64,000 nucleotides of DNA from Tetrapyrgos nigripes. Lineage: Eukaryota > Basidiomycota > Agaricomycetes > Agaricales > Campanellaceae. The notes under the pieces were generated by a model, which was given only the letters and a program-made list of their open reading frames with translations, had not been told where the DNA came from and made no database searches. Both the position numbers and the translations under genes were made by a program. Location: the NCBI GenBank assembly GCA_013368315.1, contig JAACJM010000004.1, positions 248,001 through 312,000 on the forward strand. The letters run 5' to 3'. This document shows positions 26,301 through 37,093 of this stretch, one piece after another (position 1 is the stretch's first letter; each line of letters begins with the position of its first letter).

Positions 26301-27753
26301 TCAGTTAGTATGTAATAGCTGGACATCTCTACACGACGTACCAGTGGATCTCTGCTGACGTTTTTCTGCAAAGAAATCGCCGAAAGATGCAACATCTACT
26401 CCCATGAGTTTGAGTTTAGTGGAAAGGTCCGGGTTGTTCTATCAAAAGGAACAGATGGTTAGCAGTGTTAAAAAATACCCGCATCCTGCTTACCATTTTC
26501 CTGGGCTTGAAGGTGCCGACATCAGTCTGGGCTTGAGTAAAGTTGAACGACAGAATATCGGCCATTTCTATCCCTGGGGCGATGAGACCTGCAGAGCAGA
26601 TTAGCGGAGAGGAGACAGAGAAGTGAGCTACACACCATATGTATGCCCACTCCAAGAAGCGCATTCTCCGATTGCGTACACATCCTTTGCACTGGTCAGC
26701 AGGGTGTCGTCAACGAGAATACCACCCTTCTCGCTACACTGTATTCCGGACGCTCTGGCAAGCTCGTCTCGAGGAATGATCCCAATGGCAAGGACAAGGA
26801 TGTCACACTCCAAAAAATCCCCGCCCTGCATCTCCAAGCCTTTACAAGAGCCATCTTCTTTTTCGCATAATGCTTTGACAGACGCATGCGTCAACACGTC
26901 GACGTTCATTTCTTGAATACGTTTGAGAACGATTTCACCACCGTGATCATCTAGCTGTCGAGAGAGCGGGAAACCCGACCTGATAACGATGGAAACGTGA
27001 TCGACGTTGTCGAGTTCATGAACCGCTTTGGCAGCTTCAAGGCCTAGGAGTCCTCCACCAATGACCACCGCCTATGTGGGACTGTTAGACAGCATATATA
27101 CATGATTGCGTAGAGAAACTTACCTTCAACGGTTTCTGGGCTGCATTGGCATAAGAGATGAGCCCGTTGATATCACTGATGTTACGGTAGACGAAGACGC
27201 CGGGGACCGATAGCTTTGTATAAGGAGGTAACGATGCGTTTGACCCAGACGCGACTACGCAGTAATCGTACTTGACACGACGACCTTTGTCGGTAATAAC
27301 GGTATGAGCTTCTGCGTCAATCTGCGTGCACGTCTCTCCAATATGAAACTCGAAGTTTTTGGGGTCTTGTTGGGAGTACCATTCGACTGCAGAAGATTGA
27401 GTAAATGTCAGCGGGCGCGATATTCGATTTGCAAGGGATTGACCTGGATTGAGATACAACTTTTCAATAGAACGGTGTTGGAAGTAGTCGGTGAGGGCGA
27501 CACGGTTGTACGCGACTGCAGGAACTGAGCAGGTGCTAGAAACTGGAAAAATGGTAACTACTTACGATGATTTTCTTCCCCACAAGTAACAATACGATAC
27601 CTCCGTTTCTCATCAAGGTTGAGCAGCTTTTCAATGAAAGCTGACCTGACATGTCAACATGACTACAATTAAAGGTAATCAGAAAGGCGAACCTATCCCA
27701 ACCATGCCTAATCCGACCACGAAAATTGTACTACGCGCAGCGTCCGATGTCAT
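23351..27753 (-). CDS. niiA: Assimilatory nitrite reductase [NAD(P)H], siroheme enzyme
   Basis: A large multi-exon gene of roughly 1,100-1,200 residues. The N terminus has an FAD-binding Rossmann motif (FVVGLGMVG), and a second NAD-binding motif AVVIGGGLLGLEAAKA follows. A BFD-type [2Fe-2S] region carries CGGC and CETC pairs. The siroheme/4Fe-4S ferredoxin-reductase halves show GCVRECAEAQGKDFGL and VYVCGNGGANPRHA. The C terminus is a Rieske-like domain, with a CPH pair (CPHKRAF) and a second CPMH pair (SCPMHKKNF). It reduces nitrite to ammonium with six electrons from NAD(P)H. The gene lies head-to-tail with niaD (niiA stop 512 bases before the niaD start) and divergent from the nitrate transporter. 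The extreme N-terminal splice is inferred. Confidence 0.95.
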
Positions 27754-28851
27754 GATGGTTGGATGAGAAGGGATTTGCAATTGTGGGCTTCTATCGTTCG
27801 ATAGAGTATTCCAGAGCATTTGTGAGCTTCCACCGGCCGTGTCCCATGGGATCTTCAGTGAGACTTTCCAGAAATTTTGGCCAATGGTATGGCCGTTGGT
27901 GACTCCCGGACCGACGAGATCGATCCTACATATCCAGACTCAATGCTCGGTACCCTTGCTTGATAAGAGTGCGAATAATTTTAAACACGCTGCGTAATTT
28001 GCAAGGCAGGGCCCCGACTTCATATTTAGAACTTACTAAGCAAGCAGTACTCAGCGTCGATCCATGTCAGTCCATGTCAATCCTCTAAACGACGTTCAAG
28101 GTTTGGTGCTAAGGCTGGCCAATATGTTGAAGACCGCGATCGACTACTGGGAGAGCTATGATACCTGAGGATACCTGTCAAGTCGCCTACTAGAAGAGCT
28201 ATGATGCCTGTCAACTGTTTTGTACAACTTGCTAAATATACGCACATCAATACGTTTGTATGTAGCGGCCTCCGATGCTGACATCGTGAAGATTTTGCGG
28301 GAACTGCTTTTGATCGAACTCACGCCGGCAATCTGTGCCAGAGGCCCAGAGCTGAGTTGAAACGAAAAGGGCTTTGAGGTTCAGTAAAAGTGCGTTTGAT
28401 GAAATTTTTGACCCGTGATTTAGCCGTGAAGATCACGTCTTCGCGCTCACGTGCACTTAACCTCTCCTTGATTCTTTCCAGTTGGCAGCAACTTCCTAGC
28501 TTTCTTAGCAGGGCACCAAAGACGTCGAAAGCCTTTTGGATTTCCGTTCAGATGATCTGGGAATCGACATCCTGAAACTTCTCTTGTCTATGACTTCGTG
28601 TGATTCTTTTCTTATCTCCGGCATATATTCTTATCTATGAATGCAAATATTCTGGCAATCGTATCTGGCCAAGCCACTTCAAATTCGATGCTAGACACTT
28701 CTTCCGACATCTCGGCGCTCTCCTATCCACAGAAGATTCTCAGCCATTGAGCACTCGAGAGATCCAGATAAGAAAGTAATTGTGGCACTACCGTATATGC
28801 GGCCTAGGTTATCACTATCATTGAAGTCGTTGCTCCTTCATCAGAGTGGAT
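27754..28851. promoter_or_regulatory. Divergent niiA / nitrate transporter promoter with several GATA sites
   Basis: This 1.1 kb region separates the divergent starts of nitrite reductase and the transporter. GATAAG-type cores occur at 27961-27967 (TGATAAG), 28611-28616 and 28630-28635 (CTTATC pair 19 bases apart), 28767-28772 (GATAAG) and 28809-28814 (TTATCA). The cluster nearest the transporter start fits AreA-type control. No perfect CTCCGHGG NirA site was found; CTCCGG at 28616 is only a partial match. Confidence 0.55.
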
Positions 28852-30883
28852 ATGCCTATGTCCTTAAAGATTTCTCTTATTCGGGAGACGTTGACCGAGG
28901 TGAAGGTCAATCCAGTCAATGGAAGATGTACCACACTTCCAATCTTCGCCATTAGAAACAAGTACTCAATTAATTTCCTTCTCTCATGGCTCGGCTTTTG
29001 GAGCGCATTGTGAGTTCATCTTTTACCTTCTTACCCCTGCACTCACCATTTTTCGTCAGCCTGTCCTGGTTCGCCTTTTCGCCCTTAATTCCAGAGGCGG
29101 TAAAGCAGGACTTGCACCTTTCTAATGCGCAGATAGGCAAGTATCACGACTACTGCCTTGTGCCCGTACAGCTGAATGCCCAATTCCAGGCAATTCAAAC
29201 ATCATCTCCCTCCTGGCAACTCTCGTTGTACGCCTCTTCGCAGGCCCTTTGGTGGATGGTACGGATGAGTCTGAATCCAGTTGCCGTACCCTAATGACAA
29301 CTTCTGATTCTCCAGCTTATGGCCCTCGTAAAGTCATGGCGGGTCTGCTCATCCTGGGGGCTATTCCAAGCGGACTTCCGGGAGCGATCACGTCAGTGGG
29401 AGGCCTCTATGCAGTTCGATTTTTTATAGGTGAGTGATCTCATGCATAAATGAGATTGAGGCTTATTGAAGAGACCCAGGTATTCTTGGGGGAACGTTTG
29501 TTGCATGTCAAGCTTGGACAACCGCCTTCTTTGACACCAACATTGTCGGGACTGCCAATGCTTTCGCTGCAGGATGGGGAAATTCTGGGGGTGGATTTAC
29601 GTTCATCATAATGGTTGCTCTCTACGATCATCTTATTGCAGACGGTCTCAGTCAACACGTTGCTTGGAGAGGTAGGCCTATCTCTGATTCTGGCCCATTC
29701 AATTATTCATACAAGTACTCTAGCGGCATTCGCGATAGTCCCAGTACCCGTCTTGCTTACTGTCGCCGTTCTCTGTCTTGTTCTCGGAAGCGATCACCCC
29801 AACGGTCGTTGGGCAGATCGACACCGGGTCCTCCGAGTCAATGAACAGGTCTCTGAACAAGCGCCTGACTCCCCACCAACCGAACGATCTTCCTCGTTTG
29901 ATAAAGAGAAGAGAAAGCAGGAGGAAGTTCCCAACTTGAATGTTGATATTTATGTCGTCGACGAGTCCGAAGTGACCAAGGCCGTCAATAAGAAGCTCAC
30001 ACTTTCCATCGCATTGGACGCCCTCAGCAAGCCTCTGACCTGGTTGCCCGCGTTCGCTTATATGAGTAAATCTATACATGCTGTTGGATATTGCCTGGTT
30101 CTTAAGCTATTATTGCAGCTACATTTGGATACGAACTCGCCATAGATGCAAACTTGGCCAATGGTGATACATTTCAGGGCTTAGGACGAGTTGTTTCTGA
30201 TCTCCTTTTCAACAGTCATATTCAACTTGTACAAAGAGGATGGTTTTGGGCAGACCAAAGCTGGATATGTGGGTCGTATAAACTGGTCTTCTACCTATCT
30301 GAGACTGATACGTCCCGCATAGTTGGCAGCTACATTTGGGCTCCTGAACATATTTACCAGACCTATGGGTGGAATACTAGGAGACATAGTATATGCCAGA
30401 TACGGAGTTCCTGGCAAGAAGTATCTGACCCTTACTTGTGGATTTCTTCAATCAGCCTTGTCTTTGGCCTGGGGCCTTTATATCGATTCCATGACAGACC
30501 CATCTCGTGAGTACCATTGCATTCTCGACACAAGCGTAGCTTTCTGATCTATCTGCCTTAGTTGGTGTTTTCATCCTTCTCATGGTTCTTTGCGCCATCT
30601 TCAACGAAGCTGGTAACGGGGCCAACTTTGCTCTCGTTCCGCACTGCAATCCCTATTCGAACGGTTCGATGTCGGGACTGGTCGGTGGATTCGGCAATAT
30701 TGGCGGCGTGATATTCGCTGTCATATTTAGATTCCAACCACATCCTATCGGAAAGCCGTTCTGGATAGCTGGTATACTTGGAATGGTAAGAGGTCCCTTT
30801 AGTGAGCAACTTCTGGTGCTGATTTTCTCGTGCCATAGGGTGTCAATTTATTGCTGACTCCGATTTCGGTACCACCTCGATAA
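28852..30883 (+). CDS. nrtA: High-affinity nitrate transporter, NNP family of MFS
   Basis: A multi-exon gene. The start [20 protein letters not shown] precedes [13 protein letters not shown], which joins [14 protein letters not shown] across an intron at about 29011-29060. NNP-family signatures are present: AGWGNSGGG after a [10 protein letters not shown] segment in the first half, and [11 protein letters not shown] in the second. About twelve transmembrane helices are split by a long charged cytoplasmic loop ([19 protein letters not shown]). The last exon completes [14 protein letters not shown] with TAA at 30881-30883. The protein imports nitrate/nitrite by proton symport, feeding niaD and niiA next to it. 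An alternative ATG lies at 28858. Confidence 0.92.
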
Positions 30884-31033
30884 GAACGAGGAATAGTGGA
30901 TCCACTTATACAAAATGTACTTTTATCTATATAGCTAGCCTTGCATGTAGAAATTTAAAATGCTCTGCTCGAATAAAAACGCGAACACGTTGCCTTGACG
31001 CGACGCGAATCTATTGAGGGGTTCACCACCGCC

Positions 31034-32765
31034 ATGTCCACTCTTGCCACTCCGACTTCCTCGCCATACCGAAAGAGCTCAGCTCTGATTTCAACTCCAC
31101 CCTACATCAAAGCCTCCCCTTCACGTCTCCAATCTCTATACTCTGATTTCTCAAAGCAGAAACAGTCAAACATCGCCTCCTACCAAGCAAACATCGAATG
31201 GTGGCGAAAAAGTTTGGAATCTTATGTCTTCAGTGGACTCCATGGGCTAGATAGACTAGTGCTGCACGCTGAGAAGACTTTGATTGAAAATTACCGGGTT
31301 GAAAGAGTTGGTAAACCAATAGGTTTGGGTGCAGTCGTCGTGAGTCTTTGTTCTTTCTCAACGTCGATTTCGCCGACTCATTGGTCATTTGTCCCAGCGA
31401 AGGCAGACCTCGTAACGCCTTCCTCGTCTTCAAGCTTTCCTGCGCTGTACCCTATCGCTATGTTCCTCGCTTTCCCGAACTCTATCTATTCCGCGAAATC
31501 CAAACTATCCTACCTATCAACTCTACCGACTCTCTTCCTCTCTTACGCCGTCGCAAAACCTCTTTGGTGGGCTCTGGAACAGGTCGGTGTTGTTGGAGAA
31601 GACAGTTTCACCAGTAGTATCTCGAGTGTCTTCACGTCGAGCAGTGGCACGTCGAAAGCCGACACGACTTGGCATGGGGACTACGTTTTCCTCAGTTTAT
31701 TGGAACGTGTTGGTGAAGCGGTGATAGAGAAGCAGAGAGCAAAGGCTATCAATGCAAGTGACGCCCTTTATACTTTTGAAGGGTTCAAGCGAGACTTTTC
31801 GGATTGTTTTGGTCCTGCTGAGGATGCAGCAGCGGTGCCGTCCACGCTGATAAGTGATTTGGATACGAAAGTATTATTAAAGTATCTGGAACGGGATAAG
31901 GAGGTCGTTGTGATGGATTCCGGGGTGAGTTTTGTTATCGTCTGGGGTGATTGTTTCACTGACTCTTTCTTCCAGATTGTCAAATTCGTAGACCATGTCT
32001 CCTCTACGGAGCAGGCCAGAGAAATAACAGCCGTGGACCGCGGTATACTAGAACTGAAGTCTGCTGTAGAGGGTCTTCATGCCCAGATTGATGGGATACA
32101 GCAGAAAATTGATCAGTATGTTACTCCCTCCTTGCGCAATATTTTTCTCTGACGCTTCCTTTCCAGCTGCACGTCTAAAGCTTCCGAAGCACTGCGCCAA
32201 AAACGCAAGAATTTTGCCATGAGCTTTTTGAAGTCGAGAAAGCAACTCGAAGAACTCTTGGGGAAACGACTTGGTGCCCTCGAGAATCTCGAAAGCACGT
32301 TAATTTGCGTAGAGGCTGCTACGGGTGATATCGAGGTTTGTCTACATTTCAATCTTTCTGCTACAGGTCTAGGTTGACACCAGTTCCCTCTAGACACTTA
32401 AGTCGTACGATACATCCGCAACAACACTCCGAGCAATCCTATCCCATCCCTCTCTCCAACGTGACTCCATCGAGAAGACAATGGAGGCAATGGCCGAAGC
32501 TAACGCAGACGCAAAGGAGATAGATGAAGCAGTGAGGATAGGCGGTGATATCGCCGTTGGTGTTGAGGACAACATGGACGATACCGAGATAGAGGCTGAG
32601 TTATCAGCGCTGATCAAGGAGGCTGAAGAGAGTGCGAAGGACAAGAAGGAGCAGGACGACTTGGAGGATCTCAGGAGCAGAATAGCGGAGTTACAGGTTC
32701 CTTCCGATGTAGAGCAAGGTGAAGCAGGCCAGGCAAAGGTCCGGGAAGCTGTTCCAGCGCAGTGA
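31034..32765 (+). CDS. chm7: CHMP7-like ESCRT-III protein (Snf7 family)
   Basis: Four exons, with introns near 31925-31975, 32116-32166 and 32336-32391. The start at 31034 has a good context (CCGCCATG); an in-frame ATG at 30995 would add 13 residues. The N-terminal part (LYSDFSKQKQSNIASYQANI, WWRKSLESYV) resembles the winged-helix half of CHMP7. The C-terminal half is a Snf7 coiled coil: EITAVDRGILELKSAVEGL, then KSRKQLEELLGKRLGALENL, and an acidic tail helix with DIAVGVEDNMDDTEIEAELS. CHMP7/Chm7 recruits ESCRT-III to the inner nuclear envelope for quality control and sealing. It begins 151 bases after the nitrate transporter stop but is unrelated to nitrogen metabolism. Confidence 0.85.
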
Positions 32766-33150
32766 ATCAACTTTTGTGAACTTACAGCAAAACCTTACCA
32801 CGAAACCTTACCACGCACACCTCTGTGATGATGTCTCAATGATCACATTCCGCCCTCATGCATATACTAACAAGACTAGTTTTATTCACTAGAGTTTATT
32901 CACTAGTAGTGATCAACTTTCGACTGAAGCATCTATCAAGGCATTTCATAGAACGAGACAGGATAAACCGGTACCAAGGCCCATGAGGTTCCGCGACTGC
33001 TTGAATCTTTGCAGTCTCTGAGAGACAATGTAAAGTTCATTAGCTCAACAGCGCTCAGTGCTCAATTTATTATATTCATCTTACCAGACGAGCGAAAGCT
33101 TCAAATTGGCAAACAGTATATTGTACAATCTCACTACGTTTTCCAGTCTG
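32766..33150. other. Convergent spacer with short direct repeats
   Basis: No gene is seen between the convergent CHMP7-like and F-box-like genes. Two small duplications are visible: AAACCTTACCACG is repeated near 32790-32815, and TTATTCACTAG is repeated near 32880-32905. Both look like local slippage in 3' UTR sequence. Confidence 0.5.
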
Positions 33151-33157
33151 CGCTCTC

Positions 33158-35009
33158 CTAATGAGTTGATGATGAACAGTCAGCCCGACTCCCAGGCCAA
33201 GTGGACGTATGGTGAACTTGAAACTGGTTGAAGGAGCATCGGTCAGTGCGCGACGTCTGAAACTTTAAAAACTTACCATAGTTCTCTTCCAAATAGCCTT
33301 CCGATTTCGGATCCTCACACTTGCTACACTCTAAAATTGCATCAAGATTATCCAAGTCTTTGACAGAGGCGATCAGGAGAAAGTCCGCAAGACTGTAGAA
33401 TTGCCCTGATAGTCCCTCGCAAGCTGATTTTTGCTGGAAATTAATCCTTTGGGTAGATATTAAGGGCACGGTAAGGGTCAAAATCCTCGCCAGGATAGGA
33501 TGGGATTCGGGAATAACGTCTGTCATGATAGTATTCTAGGGTCATGCATTTATGGTTAAAGACGGACGGATACCAGAGTTCCAGCGAGCTTTGGATACTA
33601 AGTACAGGTAAAGACCAAATTGAGATCATCCAATGATCCATTGTCGCTTCGGGCATCTTTTCCCTCAGCTTCTCAAGGGGTTCTCCGGTTCTCACCTTTC
33701 TCCACCGTTCCATGAATTCAGGAAGTTTGGGAAAACCTTCAGCGAAGTCCTCTTCAGACAGAGTCTGATCGAGCGCAGTCTGAGTACGCGTCATGACGGA
33801 GTGGAATATTTTGGATTCGATGACATCGGCGAACAGTAGCTATCCTATCTATCTTTTGCAGCGAGGCGTAATCCTATCTACGAGGAGAGGACCCTTTGTC
33901 AACCAGATCATGCTCTATGATGTACTTTGTGTAGGGCCTTTAAAGAGGGTTTTTTTAGATCTCAGTTTAAACTTTATTCGCCATTGTGCAAGTGCATATG
34001 GTAGCGACTACCTTTCGAGAAGAGAATACGTAAATATGTTACTAGTCCCCAGGGAAGAACTAGACAAAACAGAAGGTTAACCTTGTCCAGTTCATAAATA
34101 TCCAACGACTTACTATGAATATATCTGGGTAGACGATTAAAGCCCCATTCATGTACCCCCTCCGGCAAATCATTTGGCTGGAGAGACGAGTCACCGCACC
34201 TCACGAGGTCGCTCCTATTACTCACATTCGAGAACGGAAATCGGATGAATGAGCAGCAGCAAACCAAACTTACACATTGTCGACGCATCTTTTGCAAAAA
34301 CGAAGGCGGACATCCCAACAAACATTGTCACAGTAGCGTTCGTAAACCTATGAATCCTTGTGAGACCGAGGACGGCAACAGTGAGCTGACAATATACGCA
34401 CACCACATGACGTGTCGAAGAAGAGATGGGCATACTGGATTTCATTGAGATCCGGCGGTAGTGGTAGCAAGTCTTCAACATTGAGTCGAGCATTTTTCCA
34501 GATATGCTCTGAGGAGCGAGTGGTCAAGAGATTGCGTAGATCAAGACTGGTGCGGGAAAGATGAAGAATGTCAAGTGGTTCTAGGTGCGAGAAGATCTTA
34601 GGGATGTGTAGATGAAAGTCAGCAATGTGAAGACACGCGAAATGTGAGCACAGACCTCGAAAATGACGTCCAGTGGGACTTCCGTCACTAGTTTTTGCAA
34701 AATACCAAGCTTTCCGCGGACCTTCTTGAATCTCTCGTCTACAGCGACGATTTTGTTGGTCCTCTTTTTCTGTGACCTCCCACCGTGACCGCTGCGTTTT
34801 CGCTTGCTTCCAGACTTGACCGAATACTCCTCATTGCTAGATACTTCTTCTGATCGTTCCCCAACTCGGACCGTTTCGTCGTCTCGGACGCGTTTGGCAC
34901 GTTTGCATGATCTTGGTGCAGTATTCGTGGATTCCTCGCCCAACTGAGTGCTATTGGACTCGCCAGTAGCTTTGGGACGGTCTTGAAGACGTGCAGACCT
35001 TCTTGTCAT
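33158..35009 (-). CDS. F-box-type hypothetical protein (basidiomycete expansion family)
   Basis: The start at 35009 opens with MTRRSARLQDRPKATGE, then a Lys/Arg/Ser-rich nuclear-localisation-like region (KRKRSGHGGRSQKKR). An F-box-like segment follows: LQKLVTEVPLDVIFEVCAH, with LEPLDILHLSRTS after an intron and RNLLTTRSSEHIWKNAR. Further exons include DLPEGVHEWGFNRLPRY, the block TLSEEDFAEGFPKLPEFMER and a Cys-containing ILECSKCEDP segment near the end. Exon joins downstream of about 33840 are uncertain, so the exact C terminus is not fixed. F-box proteins couple substrates to SCF ubiquitin ligases; such genes are highly expanded in Agaricomycetes and targets are unknown. A broken relative lies at 36.6-37.0 kb. 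Confidence 0.6.
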
Positions 35010-35334
35010 CGTACTCGGGGTCTCAGATGGCGAGGACGAGCCCGGAATCGTAGGTGTGAGTGTTGAAGTTCAAGAGATGAAGGTGCACGTAGTGACCATC
35101 CCATCTCATTGTCCTCCTCAAGACTCTAAAAGGAAAACCATGGTATTCCCTTGTATTATGTGATTGATTTGAATGCCTATAATTGGGCGATTGAAAACTT
35201 CCGGTTCTAGTATGGATGTCACAAAGTCAATAAAGATGAATCAGAGGTAAGTAGTACACACATCACAAGTACTATTTATTAGTAGACCAGTTCTACGCTC
35301 AGCAACGAGTTACCCATTGCTGAGAAAGATCTAC
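35010..35334. other. Spacer without a supported gene
   Basis: This holds the F-box gene's promoter and the 3' UTR of the MCP1-like gene. No motif worth naming was seen. Confidence 0.4.
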
Positions 35335-36264
35335 TCAGAAGCGATAGATCCACGACATCAGATATACCGCGTCAAAACGTTTGGCTGTGTCTGAAAATAC
35401 CCATGTAGGTTCGGTGGAGACGAAGTATAGGCCAGATAGCACAGGCAAAACAATTAGAGAAGCGACAAGTGAAGTCGGTATACGTGTCTGCTGTTTGCCA
35501 GCATCCATAGAAGAGCCCGTGGTCGTGGCTGGAGCAGGAAGCTCCTTGGACTGAGTTGGGAACACATCCGGTTTCTCTCGCCTACTTCCAGCTTTCCACT
35601 TCCGCAGAAGCACTTTTGACCCTTCAACAGCATGGATCGCTCCAAATACTGTAAGCGCACCATAGATCAACCAGGAACGAATGGGCCACTGTTTCAAACC
35701 ATGGGCAACGAAGTTGAAGTCGAGTTCCGCGGGTCCGAGTGCATTTATTGGAGGTTCAGGCGTCATAGGGAGTGCCCGGTGCGTAGCAAAGTGGATCGGT
35801 AAGAGGAAGATAAGAGGATATGCGGAGAGGCTAAGGAGACTGGGAGACCAAGTGCGACGCGAGGATTCGTTCTGCTTCGTTTCAGAGCCAGAAATCTTCA
35901 AGAGCTTCGGAAATACGAGGAAAGCTCTGCGAGAAATTCCTGCCAAAGTGTGAACTGCCAAAGGAGCGAGAACGAGCCAGGGTTCTCCAAGGGCTGTCTG
36001 GTAGTACTCTCTACCGAGTATCTGTTCGAAAAAGAAAATTAGCGACTGCATAAAAAGTGAATTCAACTTTCAGGAGTAATTACATACCATGGTCATCGAT
36101 GACAAACCACTTCCTCCGACGTTTGCCATGGCTGGGGCAGTGAGATGGATAAAAAGAAAGGTAGAAATGAACGGTGCTGAGACATGGGAGGCTTTGACAA
36201 GGTATGGAAGTAATCTTTGGCGTAGGGAATACCCTGGAGCGGGATGGTGTCGGGGAGAAGACAT
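35335..36264 (-). CDS. MCP1: MCP1-like mitochondrial membrane protein (DUF1691)
   Basis: Two exons join as ...GLSSMTM|ILGREYYQTALG... across a GTATGT...ACAG intron at about 36026-36089. Residue features: a first transmembrane segment APFISTFLFIHLTAPAMANV, an HTLAGISRR motif, then further membrane segments (LIFLLPIHFATHRALP, SWLIYGALTVFGAIHAVEG) and a final helix. This matches Mcp1 (Mdm10-complementing protein 1), a mitochondrial outer-membrane protein with heme-binding-type helices that suppresses ERMES defects by supporting lipid homeostasis. The start is chosen at ATG 36264 (MSSPRHHPAPGYS); an in-frame ATG at 36360 would add a Cys-rich, unlikely-looking extension. Confidence 0.75.
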
Positions 36265-36559
36265 GCAAACACGTGAGTGTGACGATACGCGACAGCTGTG
36301 ACAAGAACCCCTTCTGCAACAACCTTCACTGCCAGCTTCAGCTGAGGGCCCAGGCTCCATCCCAGCGTCGAGTTCAGCTCGCCTTAAAGCGAAGGCAATG
36401 GGCCAGCTGACGCAGACCCGTCTTTTAAGTCCCTAGGGTGGTGTCCTGAAGTACAGCGGCTTTCGATCACATATGAATACGGGAAGAACTTTAAGCATTT
36501 CAAACAAACAGCCATATTGACCGATGAAAGTGAGCAGTAGATTATGTGTGGGATCTATT

Positions 36560-37019
36560 ACTCAAGGTTTCTTTCTAGTATGGAACAAAATCGCCCCCGA
36601 ATTCATCAAGATAATGTAAGATGAAAAGGTAGTATCCGACTAAAGAACGAACACATTGCTACCCTGCAGAGCAGGCATAAGATTTGGGTTATTTCCAACG
36701 GTCTTCTTGAAGCTGGCTACCCGCCTTTGGCGACGTGATGAAATCTTCAGGCCTGTGCTATGGATACTCCTTTGGATGTTGAAGTGACAGAAGAACATTT
36801 TTCGGAGGATATGAAGAAACTTCCAGCTTTTGTCGAGGAATGGAAGACGAAGATGGCTCGGGAGCTACTTGAGCTGGTACAGAAATCGGAACCAACAGCG
36901 ACCCCTGGACGATCAGGGATCGTGACGAAGACGAAAGATGGATTTGCTCTTCCCATGTATATCCCATCTGCCATGATTCCTTGGACTGTTTTTGAGATTC
37001 GTGTACTGTATGTAAACTA
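36560..37019 (+). pseudogene. Degenerate F-box-type gene fragment
   Basis: The open frame from 36760 reads TPLDVEVTEEHFSEDMKKLP then AFVEEWKTKMARELLELV. This resembles the block LDQTLSEEDFAEGFPKLPEFMERW of the F-box-type gene at 33.2-35.0 kb. A short upstream stretch (WNKIAPEFIKI near 36587-36620, and FGLFPTVFLKLATRLWRRDE near 36680-36745) is coding-like, but no F-box start or complete exon chain is present. It is best explained as a relic or a 3' fragment of a paralog. A short real gene cannot be excluded. Confidence 0.4.
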
Positions 37020-37093
37020 GTCTTACAATTTGACAGATCATGTAAAGTACAAACCAAAGTGGACCAACACTATGTAAACAACACAGTTACCAG

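Noticed and set aside
28611..28622. NirA-type site (CTCCGHGG) in the nitrate promoter
   Set aside because: Only CTCCGG matches; the trailing GG is absent, so the site is not supported.
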